Virus record (IMG/VR): IMGVR_UViG_3300025097_000011
Span: 1-47,293 of that record
Source: a virus
Reading direction: 5' to 3' (one strand)
Length of the DNA: 47,293 nucleotides
The notes below the pieces were generated by a model. It worked only from the letters and a program-made list of their open reading frames with translations, ran no database searches and was not told the origin of the DNA. Position numbers and translations under genes: made by a program. Below, piece after piece: positions 17,166 to 24,049 of this stretch; position 1 is the stretch's first letter, and each line of letters starts with the position of its first letter.

Positions 17166-17173
17166 CAAAGTTA
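17166..17173 (-). promoter_or_regulatory. -7 box TAACTTTG 4 bases before the ATG at 17161
   Basis: Minus-strand TAACTTTG, then TGTT, then ATG. It lies between the GroES stop (17184) and the small gene, and gives a probable leaderless transcript. Confidence 0.6.
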
Positions 17174-17183
17174 ATAAAAAAAA

Positions 17184-17441
17184 CTATAAACAAATGACGA
17201 TGTCCCGTTCTAAGATGACACGATATAAATTTCCCTCTAAACGGATGTTGTGCCCCTGGTGCTTGTCGTAATAAACCTCAGAGCCTTTGTCAACAGTGTC
17301 CACTAATTCTCCCGAAGCATGAACATTAGCTAACTGATAACGCAAATCGTCAGTATCGCCGGTACTTAATACCAAACCTGACTTAGAAGTAATCTCCTCA
17401 TGGACATCGCTAACAACAACGTATTTTCCTATTGCTTTCAT
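17184..17441 (-). CDS. groES: GroES-like co-chaperonin
   Basis: 85 residues, slightly shorter than the usual 95-97. The N-terminus KAIGKYVVVSDV, the loop SKSGLVLSTGDTDDLRYQ (position of the mobile loop), the GxxVDTVDKGSEVYYDKHQGH strand-turn-strand and the terminal LYRVILERDIVICL follow the GroES strand order. GroES caps the GroEL ring and encloses folding clients. The gene is in one tight operon with a coiled-coil gene and GroEL (4-base overlaps), so this phage appears to carry its own chaperonin pair. Confidence 0.75.
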   Translation of the reverse strand: MKAIGKYVVVSDVHEEITSKSGLVLSTGDTDDLRYQLANVHASGELVDTVDKGSEVYYDKHQGHNIRLEGNLYRVILERDIVICL

Positions 17442-17719
17442 TTGTTTTTTTTAGATTGTAATTCCACTAAATCTTCTAACTGTACTATTACTCCAACAAT
17501 AACATCATCCAAATTATCTAAGCCTGTTTTTAAAATGTGATTTTTTTGAATCATAGCAGATATCTTATATCTGGATTCTATGCTACCTGAATAAAGTTTA
17601 TTGGTTAACCTTTCATTAATATTTACGAATTGGTCAATAACTTCATCTATTCTGCGATTCTCAATTTCCATAGAATTTAATTCGCTTTGTAACATCTTGT
17701 TTTCTAACTGACCTTTCAT
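17438..17719 (-). CDS. coiled-coil protein between GroEL and GroES (93 aa)
   Basis: 93 residues, wholly helical with strong heptads (MLQSELNSMEIENRRIDEVI, later LDDVIVGVIVQLEDLVELQ). It overlaps both chaperonin genes by 4 bases (ATGA), so it is translated with them. An inserted coiled-coil gene is not part of normal groESL operons. It may be a substrate adaptor or a prefoldin-like helper, which is inference only. Confidence 0.65.
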   Translation of the reverse strand: MKGQLENKMLQSELNSMEIENRRIDEVIDQFVNINERLTNKLYSGSIESRYKISAMIQKNHILKTGLDNLDDVIVGVIVQLEDLVELQSKKNK

Positions 17720-19353
17720 TTTGTAGTGATTATAGCGTTAGTGGATAAAATGGTTATAGCAACAGAGACAGCGTTCTTTAACGCACACACCGTAACCTTA
17801 GTGGGATCGATGATGCCCGCCTTGTACATATCAACGTACTCCTGAGCCTTGACGTCCCAACCGAAATTTTTCTCCGGGAAGGTGTGCTTCACAGCATCCA
17901 TTCCAGCATTCTCTAAAATCTGGTAGTAAGGCGCCATTAAAGCATCGTTCATTATCCTCTCCGCAGCTTCGTTCTCACCACGGTTTTTATTTCCTATCCT
18001 ATCTATACGAATGTCACTAGGATAGCCGCCAGGTAAACAGAATAACGCAACTCCTCCACCAGGAAGAATGCCCTCCTCCATAGCAGCACGAGTAGCACAA
18101 ACAGCATCCTCGACACGGTCACGCTTCTCACGTAACTCCATCTCAGTCTGTGCGCCTACCTTAATGATTCCTATGTTGCCAGCTAAAGCAGCAATCCTCT
18201 CCTTAATGAAGTTCTGCTCATCCTTTTGCATAGCTAAACTCTTTATCTTTAAACTGTCGTGCTCTGCCCATAAACCCTTGATGTGCTCGTTGACAGAAGT
18301 CTCGTTAGAATCTTGAGGGAAAATTAAAGTGCTGTCAGGACCAAGGATGACCTTAGAAGCTCTGCCCAAATCCTTCATCGTTATCAACGATAAATCGTCA
18401 CCGTGGTTAGAACATATATATTTACCCCCAGTAGCCACAGCGAGGTCAGACATCAAGTCATGCATCTTCCAACCAAACTGTGGAGGAATGATGTTCTTTA
18501 TCTTTACGTCCCCACCCTGCCTAGCTATGTTGCTGTTTAAAGTAGCCTTGAACCTATCGTCCAAATGACCGATGATTAATAACTCCTGCTTCTGTTGGAT
18601 GATCTCACGTAATACCCCCTCAATAGAATCGATGGATGGTATCTCGTGGTCAGTAAGAAGAATGAAAGGATTGTTGTCGAAAATTCCCTCCTGAGCCTTT
18701 TGGTCAGTAACAAATAAAGGAGATGTCCATCCCCGGTCTAACTTAATCCCATTAACGATGTCAGCATAAGTGTGAGGCCCCTCAGAATCTGAAACAGTGA
18801 CAACGCCGTGTGAGCCAACCTCCTTGTAAGTGTCGGCAATAAGTTTTCCAATAACACTGTCGTTGTTAGCAGAGATAGTGGCAACAGCCTCAAGAGTCTT
18901 GTTGTTCATCTTCTTAGAAGTCTTGCGTAAGCCAATAATAATCTCATCGCAAATCTCCTGCATGAATCGACATACCGAAACAACATCTAAGTTCTTTTCT
19001 TTTAACTCATCAGTAGCTCGACGTATTAATGCCTCAGCTAAAACAATAGAAGTAGTCGTGCCATCACCAGCTTCTGATGCTGTATTCCTCGCAGCCTCCT
19101 TCATTAAGTTGATTGCCAGATCCTCAGTGGCATCAGCAACATTAATAGACGATGCAACTGTTACTCCGTCTTTCGTTACCGTCATGCCACCAACGTGTTC
19201 TGGCGATTGTATAATGACGGTGCGACCCCTGGCACCTAACGTGCTCTTAACGGCCCTCGCCAATTTTGAAATACCATTGATTAATTTTTCTCGGGCATCG
19301 TCGTCGTAGTGTATCTCCTTGACGTCCCTAGTAGGAAGAAAGTTCATTTTCAT
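17716..19353 (-). CDS. groEL: GroEL-type chaperonin encoded by the phage
   Basis: 545 residues, close to the 548 of E. coli GroEL. The ATP-site motif GDGTTTS is at about residue 96-102 (Asp97) and the catalytic Asp is kept in RVEDAVCATRAAMEEGILPGG. The apical domain is present (RGWTSPLFVTDQKAQEG and on), so no domain is missing. The C-terminus ends NAIITTK without the Gly-Gly-Met tail. It folds proteins in a double ring with GroES, probably phage capsid or tail proteins. A TATATTTG box at 19375-19382 lies 21 bases before the start. It begins the operon with the coiled-coil and GroES genes. Confidence 0.93.
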   Translation of the reverse strand: MKMNFLPTRDVKEIHYDDDAREKLINGISKLARAVKSTLGARGRTVIIQSPEHVGGMTVTKDGVTVASSINVADATEDLAINLMKEAARNTASEAGDGTTTSIVLAEALIRRATDELKEKNLDVVSVCRFMQEICDEIIIGLRKTSKKMNNKTLEAVATISANNDSVIGKLIADTYKEVGSHGVVTVSDSEGPHTYADIVNGIKLDRGWTSPLFVTDQKAQEGIFDNNPFILLTDHEIPSIDSIEGVLREIIQQKQELLIIGHLDDRFKATLNSNIARQGGDVKIKNIIPPQFGWKMHDLMSDLAVATGGKYICSNHGDDLSLITMKDLGRASKVILGPDSTLIFPQDSNETSVNEHIKGLWAEHDSLKIKSLAMQKDEQNFIKERIAALAGNIGIIKVGAQTEMELREKRDRVEDAVCATRAAMEEGILPGGGVALFCLPGGYPSDIRIDRIGNKNRGENEAAERIMNDALMAPYYQILENAGMDAVKHTFPEKNFGWDVKAQEYVDMYKAGIIDPTKVTVCALKNAVSVAITILSTNAIITTK

Positions 19354-19374
19354 TAGATTAGATTTTAGTGACTA

Positions 19375-19382
19375 CAAATATA
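19375..19382 (-). promoter_or_regulatory. -7 box TATATTTG for the chaperonin operon
   Basis: Minus-strand TATATTTG, 21 bases before the GroEL ATG and after the stop of the DnaA-like gene. The leader contains AATCTAATCTAATG, the start context seen elsewhere. Confidence 0.55.
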
Positions 19383-19391
19383 GTCTTTTTT

Positions 19392-19748
19392 TTATAACAC
19401 CCACAAACCCAAACGACGCAATATCCTGTTCGTTGTCTCACGATACTCTATGCTACACTCGTAGTCATTTAAGTGTTGATTGGTTACGTGAATGATACTG
19501 CTATGGTGTCTGTTTAATAAACTGCCAATCTTTGTTACCGTCATACGATAATGGTGTCTCAATATAAACGATATTATCTGCCTGCCATAACAACAGTCAC
19601 GCCAACGACGACGAGAGATTAATACCTCCGGGGCTAAATCAAAGTCCTTGCTTACTGAAGCTAATACTCTTTCAAATAAAATTCTTGGTTGTTTATGGCT
19701 GACCTTGAGGTGATTTAATCCCACATAGACATAAGGTGATATAAACAT
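19392..19748 (-). CDS. DnaA domain IV-only protein (DNA-binding, no ATPase)
   Basis: 118 residues from the ATG at 19748, which follows the TATATTTG box at 19764-19771; an upstream in-frame ATG lies before the box. The body reads SRRRWRDCCYGRQIISFIL, then TVTKIGSLLNRHHSSIIHVTN, matching DnaA domain IV: the (A)RQIxxxL helix and the signature IGxxLxRxHSTVxHA recognition region. There is no room for the AAA+ ATPase. It should bind DnaA-box-like DNA without oligomerising, so it could mark the phage origin, repress, or interfere with host DnaA. A second such protein is at 31215-31550. Confidence 0.75.
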   Translation of the reverse strand: MFISPYVYVGLNHLKVSHKQPRILFERVLASVSKDFDLAPEVLISRRRWRDCCYGRQIISFILRHHYRMTVTKIGSLLNRHHSSIIHVTNQHLNDYECSIEYRETTNRILRRLGLWVL

Positions 19749-19763
19749 AGTGTGTGTTTTAAA

Positions 19764-19771
19764 CAAATATA
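19764..19771 (-). promoter_or_regulatory. -7 box TATATTTG for the DnaA-domain-IV gene
   Basis: Minus-strand TATATTTG, 15 bases before the ATG at 19748. It decides the start codon, since the longer frame begins upstream of the box. Confidence 0.5.
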
Positions 19772-20005
19772 AGAAAACCATTGGACTTATTCAAATGATG
19801 TTGATGTTGCAAACGCCTCCCTACTCTCTAATTATTTATCTTTTCTTTTTATATGAACTTTTTATTTTTCAGCAAAGTGTTTAATTTATAACATTCCAAC
19901 ATTATTTAAGATAAACCATTAAAAGAGAAAGACTTATGAAAAAAACTAACAGCATTCTAGCGACACTACTGCAACATTCTAGGATGTTCTGCGACATATA
20001 TATAA
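19772..20005. promoter_or_regulatory. non-coding spacer with AACATT repeats and an imperfect palindrome
   Basis: AT-rich spacer between the DnaA-like gene and the terminator at 20006. AACATTCCAACATT occurs at 19890-19903. A 16-base imperfect palindrome, AACATTCTAGGATGTT at 19973-19988 (centre CTAG), is flanked on both sides by GCGACA. These resemble binding sites for a regulator or initiator. A 37-codon plus-strand frame at 19936 runs into the terminator and is not called. Confidence 0.5.
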
Positions 20006-20034
20006 CAAAAAAGGCGGTAGCTTACGCCACCGCC
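20006..20034 (-). terminator. strong rho-independent terminator with GTAA tetraloop
   Basis: On the minus strand GGCGGTGGC, loop GTAA, GCTACCGCC (9 bp with one G-T pair), then six T. It ends transcription of the small-gene operon 20063-20611, so the DnaA-like gene needs its own promoter, which is present. Confidence 0.9.
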
Positions 20035-20040
20035 CAACAC

Positions 20041-20052
20041 ACACTATAGAAA
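20041..20052 (+). repeat. copy 1 of the 12-mer ACACTATAGAAA
   Basis: Identical 12-base word found also at 22787-22798 and 24038-24049, where it directly precedes start codons. Here it precedes no gene on the plus strand. See the findings. Confidence 0.6.
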
Positions 20053-20062
20053 AGAGAGTAAT

Positions 20063-20257
20063 TTATTTGTTCACATTCCACATAAACTGACACTTGCCCT
20101 GGATCTTTGTGCTGCTAAAGCCCCTCTTTTTTTGAGAAGCACAGTACTGTTCAGGTGTCTGTCCATTGCGTTTTGCTATGCGAGTAAGGGAACCTATAGT
20201 CCCCTTTCTTTTCATTTTATTGACTGCGCCTTGTACCCAATCTCTCTTCTTGCTAGC
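20063..20257 (-). CDS. small conserved phage protein (64 aa), MASKKRDWVQGAV family
   Basis: 64 residues from the ATG at 20257 (MASKKRDWVQGAVNKMKRKG); a longer frame from 20278 would overlap the upstream gene further. It is very basic, with one Cys near the middle (PEQYCASQKKRG) and one near the end (GKCQFMWNVNK). From memory this family of KxDWIQ.A..KKG(T/A) proteins is common in phages and of unknown function, usually near head genes. It is last before the terminator at 20006. Confidence 0.65.
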   Translation of the reverse strand, partial: ASKKRDWVQGAVNKMKRKGTIGSLTRIAKRNGQTPEQYCASQKKRGFSSTKIQGKCQFMWNVNK

Positions 20258-20264
20258 CATAACT

Positions 20265-20468
20265 TTATCCTTTATCATGCTTCATAATCATATCCGCAAC
20301 ACGGATACCATCAGCAATCTGATTAACTTTTTTCATGTCTTTAGCCATCCTCCTAGCTGAGGCCATACGACCTATGCCAATCTCTAACTCAGGCTGTTTT
20401 CTGAAGAGAGGATTCACAGCTTGGTTCCCGCTTACGTGTCCTCCCAATTTAGGTTTCTTCATTTTCAT
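20265..20468 (-). CDS. small basic protein (67 aa)
   Basis: 67 residues from the ATG at 20468, which overlaps the preceding stop as ATGA. N-terminus MKMKKPKLGGHVSGNQAVNP; the C-terminal half is an amphipathic helix rich in Met, Arg and Ala (GRMASARRMAKDMKKVNQIA). Unknown function; probably coupled in translation with the 48-residue gene before it. Confidence 0.6.
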   Translation of the reverse strand: MKMKKPKLGGHVSGNQAVNPLFRKQPELEIGIGRMASARRMAKDMKKVNQIADGIRVADMIMKHDKG

Positions 20469-20611
20469 ATCCAACGGATTATAATGCTTACTAAAAAGAC
20501 GTACACAACTAACTCATTATAATTGTGATTATCGTCAGGAGGATAATACGACCAACCCACTGCCATCCCAATATTCCATCGGTTCTCAATGGACAACTCG
20601 TAACACTCCAT
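20465..20611 (-). CDS. small protein (48 aa) with leaderless promoter
   Basis: 48 residues: MECYELSIENRWNIGMAVGW, then SYYPPDDNHNYNELVVYVFLVSIIIRW. The Trp/Tyr-rich pattern with SYYPP and a hydrophobic end is familiar from small Bacteroidota phage proteins. The TATCTTTG box lies only 3 bases before the ATG. It is the first gene of the minus-strand block next to the divergent region. Confidence 0.65.
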   Translation of the reverse strand: MECYELSIENRWNIGMAVGWSYYPPDDNHNYNELVVYVFLVSIIIRWI

Positions 20612-20614
20612 ATA

Positions 20615-20622
20615 CAAAGATA
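20615..20622 (-). promoter_or_regulatory. -7 box TATCTTTG 3 bases before the ATG at 20611
   Basis: Minus-strand TATCTTTG, then TAT, then ATG. It is the rightmost promoter of the leftward block, at the edge of the divergent region. Confidence 0.6.
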
Positions 20623-20796
20623 GCGAAATTTTTCTGTAATTTTTTTAGGACCCCCCCCAAAAATTTTTTTTCACACTACGAGATTGTGGGTAACCGCAGA
20701 CCTCACGCCTGGCCGCCGCCGGGGGAAAGCGCCTGGACCGGGCCGGATCTGGCGAGTTCGATTTCAATCCCTCCAAAGTTTTGACTTTTTGTTTGA

Positions 20797-20828
20797 GGGT
20801 GGGTGGGGGTGGGGGGTGTGGGCTAGGG
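20797..20828 (+). other. G-quadruplex-type motif 1
   Basis: The plus strand has successive G-runs of 3, 3, 5, 6, 3 and 3 separated mostly by single T. This exceeds the G3+N1-7 rule and the one-base loops predict a very stable quadruplex. Confidence 0.75.
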
Positions 20829-21069
20829 TTACCCCCAAGTACAAGGCGTTGGGGCTAGGCATACGCATCTCTATTGGTGTAAGGTATAGACGCACCCATG
20901 CCCACTAGGTGTGCCAGGGCATAAGACATTGAGGCTCAGTGCGTTATGCTATAACATCTCAATCATTACATTCACAACACGCACTCAACTTGCTCTATCA
21001 GATCAGGTTAACTCGGGCCCTAGGGAGGCGTACCCTAGTATGCACCCTACTAACCCCCATTCCTATGGA

Positions 21070-21088
21070 GGGGGAGGGAGGGGGAGGG
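21070..21088 (+). other. G-quadruplex-type motif 2
   Basis: G5-A-G3-A-G5-A-G3 on the plus strand, all loops a single A. The first G-run can alternatively pair with CCCCC at 21054-21058 as a hairpin, so the site may switch between forms. Confidence 0.8.
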
Positions 21089-21337
21089 TTATACCCCCAT
21101 GCCTAGCCGAGTATGATTAGGATTTCACGCATTGGGTTTACGCCTAAACAAGCTAGTTACTAACACGAGTGGGCGCAAGTGTTGACAACTAAATTACCTA
21201 CCTCAGCCTAGGTCTATAGCATAATTAGTTGGTAAGATGTATTACAACGTATTGTATTTATACCTATCTTTACCAACATGAACGAAGTACAAGACACATC
21301 ATATTTAAAATTCATTAATATAACTAAACTTAATACC

Positions 21338-21592
21338 ATGACAAAATTAAAAGCAATCAATCCTAAGAACCAAGCACTAGTCAACAAGGCTATCAATTGG
21401 TTAGTAAAGCACAACAATTACAACACCCAACGCGACCTCATAAGTGGCAATTTAGAATGTGAGGAGTATGAGAGTAAAGAGTGGAGGGCAATAGATAAGA
21501 AATGTGTTCATTCCTTTGATATGTACCTAGAGTACTTATATGACTTACCTAAAGGGCAACAAAAAGCAATTGAAAATTCTAACTTTTATTAA
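21338..21592 (+). CDS. small early protein (84 aa), unknown
   Basis: 84 residues from the ATG at 21338 (MTKLKAINPKNQALVNKAIN); the upstream in-frame ATG at 21278 would add 20 residues encoded by leader-like A/T sequence and is less likely. The protein is helical with WLVKHNNYNTQRDLI and a C-terminal SFDMYLEYLYDLPKGQQKAI. The latter pattern occurs in small unknown proteins of phages and plasmids. It is the first gene of the rightward early block. Confidence 0.6.
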   Translation: MTKLKAINPKNQALVNKAINWLVKHNNYNTQRDLISGNLECEEYESKEWRAIDKKCVHSFDMYLEYLYDLPKGQQKAIENSNFY

Positions 21593-21613
21593 ACCATTTA
21601 AAACCAAATAACT

Positions 21614-22708
21614 ATGACTAAAATTAAAACTTACAAAGCCGTTAAGAACTTGCTAGGCAAGTCAAACGCCAAGACCATCAAAGGAGAGAGTAAAGGAGTT
21701 ACAACCTATATACTTTATTTAGCCCCTCACACCCAAAACAAATATAAAATAAACCTTTGCCCTTTTGCCTCTAAAGGTTGCGCTTTAGCTTGTTTATATA
21801 CTAGTGGCAGAGGCAAATTCTCAAACGTACAAGAGGCGAGGCAGAATAAAACCACTTATTACCTAGAGGACAAGATAAAATTCATTGAACAGCTAGACCG
21901 AGAACTTACTAAAATCGAGGCAAAGCATAAAAAGGATGGTTCTAAATTTGCCGTACGTTTGAACGGAACTAGCGACGTAAATTTTAGGGGTCTTCTATCT
22001 AGATTTCCAAAAGTAACATTCTATGATTATACCAAGAACTTAAACAAGGCTATCAACAACAATTTAGCTAATTATGACTTAACATTTAGTGCCTCCGAAA
22101 GCAATCACCAAGAGGTTGTTGAGGCTATATCTAAAGGCGTAAAAGTTGCCATCGTTACAAGTTTTGATATTAGCGAGATAGTCGGCAAAACGTACAAGGG
22201 CAAAACCTTTGTAAATGGTGACGAAACCGATTTAAGATTTTTAGACCCTAAAGGCTCTATTGTTTTATTATCTGCTAAAGGCGAGGCTAAAAAAGATACT
22301 GATGGTTTTGTATATCATACTATTGAGAGCGTTAAGGCGCTAATCGATATAGACCCTAGTATGACTGACAAGAACTTTAAACTAGCGAGTACAAAAGACT
22401 TACAAGCCCTAGGCTTAAATGATACGGCTTTAGCATTATTAATGTGTGTGACAAATTCCAAAAACCAAGTATGCCAAGGCAGAGCAAAAGCTATCCTTGG
22501 TAATGAATTAACCATTGACCAAAAGCATAGCTTAATGCAAAATGATGGTGGATTTATGAGTGCTTGTTATAGTGGCAACATTGAGTTGGCTATGCGGAGG
22601 GCAGACTATAACAACACCCATGCTTTAGCTAACCTTGGTACGGCACTTTATTATTTCAAATCGTATGAGGATATGGCACACCTCTCATTTTATAGTCAGA
22701 ATCTCTGA
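21614..22708 (+). CDS. GP88-like protein with CX6CX3C cluster
   Basis: 364 residues. Residues 34-70 read LYLAPHTQNKYKINLCPFAS, then KGCALACLYTSGRG, followed by VQEARQNKT; I associate this with the phage 'gene product 88' family (memory). Cys49, Cys56 and Cys60 form a CX6CX3C cluster suited to an iron-sulphur cluster or zinc. The rest is alpha/beta with RLNGTSDVNF, TFYDYTKN and GVKVAIVTSF strands, consistent with a TIM-barrel-like fold as in radical-SAM enzymes, which I infer but cannot prove. The C-terminal 110 residues hold a further Cys pair. It is second in the early block and is followed by a terminator. Confidence 0.65.
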   Translation: MTKIKTYKAVKNLLGKSNAKTIKGESKGVTTYILYLAPHTQNKYKINLCPFASKGCALACLYTSGRGKFSNVQEARQNKTTYYLEDKIKFIEQLDRELTKIEAKHKKDGSKFAVRLNGTSDVNFRGLLSRFPKVTFYDYTKNLNKAINNNLANYDLTFSASESNHQEVVEAISKGVKVAIVTSFDISEIVGKTYKGKTFVNGDETDLRFLDPKGSIVLLSAKGEAKKDTDGFVYHTIESVKALIDIDPSMTDKNFKLASTKDLQALGLNDTALALLMCVTNSKNQVCQGRAKAILGNELTIDQKHSLMQNDGGFMSACYSGNIELAMRRADYNNTHALANLGTALYYFKSYEDMAHLSFYSQNL

Positions 22709-22731
22709 CCTTAACACCACCTCCACCCCTA

Positions 22732-22761
22732 CCCCCATACCTAAGTCGGTTGGGGGTTTTT
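22732..22761 (+). terminator. terminator-like hairpin with T5
   Basis: CCCCCA (22732-22737) pairs with TGGGGG (22751-22756) around a 13-base loop and is followed by five T. It closes the GP88-like transcript. Confidence 0.7.
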
Positions 22762-22786
22762 GGGTAGGCACTATTGCCGATATAAA

Positions 22787-22798
22787 ACACTATAGAAA
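22787..22798 (+). promoter_or_regulatory. copy 2 of ACACTATAGAAA at a start codon
   Basis: The last A is the A of the start codon at 22798. The same word occurs at 24038-24049 in the same relation to an ATG. It could be a promoter core or a translation-start element. Confidence 0.55.
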
Positions 22799-23022
22799 TG
22801 ACGCATAAACAGATAATTGATTTAGCAAACGGAATGCCGATATTCCACCACAAGAGTGGAGAGAGTGAGGCACAAGCCAACTTGAGTTACGAGTTGGTAA
22901 TTGAGGAGGCTATGCCCAAGGTAGTTGCAACCAACAAGCCTAAGCATCTTACCCCTAGATTTTTCAGCCATGCCGAGATGCATGAGTTATTCTTTAATCC
23001 AATCATTGAAAAAACATTTTAA
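22798..23022 (+). CDS. small early protein (74 aa), unknown
   Basis: 74 residues, MTHKQIIDLANGMPIFHHKS then SEAQANLSYELVIEEAMPKV, no motif recognised. It is soluble and mixed alpha/beta. It follows a GC-rich hairpin spacer and the AACACTATAGAAATG start module, and is only 3 bases from the next gene, so the two form a unit. Confidence 0.6.
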   Translation: MTHKQIIDLANGMPIFHHKSGESEAQANLSYELVIEEAMPKVVATNKPKHLTPRFFSHAEMHELFFNPIIEKTF

Positions 23023-23025
23023 ACC

Positions 23026-23949
23026 ATGACAAATAAACACATTATTTTAGACCACCTTGCTCAGAGCAAGGGACTAAGCAGAAAAGACTTAGTAACATTT
23101 ATCTGTATCAACAACGGCTACGATGGGCACAAGCAAGGGTATTACGGCACGGCAATCCAAGAGTGGGAACGTGAGGGTTACATTCAAAAGGTAGGCAAAA
23201 AGTGGTGCATTGCACCTCTAGGCAAGACCTACCTCAAAAACCCCAAGATAGCTACTCTCAAAGCTAAGGTTGTCAAGCTGACAAAGGGCATGGCTAATTG
23301 GAAAGACAATTACTATGAATTAAAGGATGCAAGTGCGAGTACTATTCAATCTCTAAGAGAGGCTAACTTTGATGCCGATAATAGTGATGAGATTCACATC
23401 CTAGAATCCAAATTGAACACCTCTAGGAACAACGAGATGCTCATGGAGGAGGAGGCTAATAGATGGCTCAACCAAAACAAAGATACTAGGGATTTGCTCG
23501 TAAAGGCTCAGAGTGACAATGAGCAATTAAGGGAGTCGGTAAAATACATTGGATATGAAAGGGATGAGTTGAAACTCAAGGCTAACAACTTGACTACAAA
23601 GTATAATGAATTGTGCATTGACTACCAAGAGGAACTTGAGGAGAAAGATGCCCTTTTTGCCATTAAAATTAAATACATTAAGGTTAGAGATGAACTATCT
23701 GAATTGAAACTCAAAGCTAACAACAAGGCTTTGCCTTATGATAAGTCGCTAATTATCTTAGCCTTAGAAACCCTCAGAGAGCAATGTAGTGATGACAACA
23801 ACCAAGGGCAAGTGGATAGAATCAATGCTGAGATTAGCGAGATTAAAGGATGCTCTAGAAACACCTTGACTTTGCAACCACCCCCCTCAACTGATTTTGG
23901 TGACTTTAGTAGGGCAGAGTTAATAAAGTTAATCAAGGGAATGCTCTAA
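23026..23949 (+). CDS. winged-helix plus long coiled-coil protein
   Basis: 307 residues. The first 70 read as a winged helix: ILDHLAQSKGLSRKDLVTFI, then GTAIQEWEREGYIQKVGKKW and IAPLGKTYL. From about residue 80 to 250 it is a long charged coiled coil, with the phrase LKLKANN repeated near 183 and 229 (the DNA of these two stretches is also nearly identical). The C-terminus has a PPPSTDF linker and a short helix. A DNA-binding N-terminus with an oligomerising rod suits a nucleoid-type or regulatory protein; this is inference. Confidence 0.6.
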   Translation: MTNKHIILDHLAQSKGLSRKDLVTFICINNGYDGHKQGYYGTAIQEWEREGYIQKVGKKWCIAPLGKTYLKNPKIATLKAKVVKLTKGMANWKDNYYELKDASASTIQSLREANFDADNSDEIHILESKLNTSRNNEMLMEEEANRWLNQNKDTRDLLVKAQSDNEQLRESVKYIGYERDELKLKANNLTTKYNELCIDYQEELEEKDALFAIKIKYIKVRDELSELKLKANNKALPYDKSLIILALETLREQCSDDNNQGQVDRINAEISEIKGCSRNTLTLQPPPSTDFGDFSRAELIKLIKGML

Positions 23950-23972
23950 GCCTAACCCACCCCCATTAGATA

Positions 23973-24004
23973 CCCCATAGCTGACCTTGTCGGCATGGGG
24001 TTTG
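23973..24004 (+). terminator. hairpin CCCCAT/ATGGGG with short T-run
   Basis: CCCCAT at 23973-23978 pairs with ATGGGG at 23995-24000, followed by TTT. The T-run is weak. It is one of several similar GC-rich hairpins found only in the 22-26 kb spacers. Confidence 0.55.
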
Positions 24005-24037
24005 GTGGTGCTAGTCGGCTTTGGCTAGTGGACTTAA

Positions 24038-24049
24038 ACACTATAGAAA
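24038..24049 (+). promoter_or_regulatory. copy 3 of ACACTATAGAAA at a start codon
   Basis: Same word and same position relative to ATG as at 22787-22798; the identity extends to AAACACTATAGAAATGA. This supports the start at 24049. Confidence 0.55.

Larger units (their letters stand above)
20623..21337. other. GC-rich, hairpin-dense divergent intergenic region
   Basis: About 700 bases with no credible gene, between leftward late genes and rightward early genes. It is strikingly GC-rich for this genome and full of short inverted repeats: TGTGG-GTAA-CCGCA near 20688-20701, CCCCAA/TTGGGG near 20834-20855, ATGCCC/GGGCAT near 20898-20922, CATTGA/TCAGTG near 20928-20942, GCGTAC/GTATGC near 21028-21043 and CCCCC..TCC/GGAGGGGG at 21054-21074. 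It starts with an eight-C run (20651-20658) and has two G-quadruplex motifs. It could hold the origin, a structured RNA or early promoters. Its right end (about 21180-21337) returns to AT-rich sequence with a weak TATCTTTA. Confidence 0.7.

Noticed and set aside
19936-20049. Plus-strand 37-codon ORF starting MKKTNSILATLLQ
   Set aside because: It runs through the terminator hairpin and across the palindrome, and has no promoter box or overlap with another gene.
20688-20778. Possible tRNA or tmRNA end, from GAGTTCGATTTC followed by CCCTCCA
   Set aside because: The T-arm does not pair, no matching acceptor strand (GGAGGG) lies 70-90 bases before, and no anticodon arm can be placed.
20684-21120. 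Plus-strand frames of 69-74 codons in the GC-rich region
   Set aside because: Composition is Gly/Pro/Arg-rich by base content only, no start context, and they cross hairpins and G-runs.
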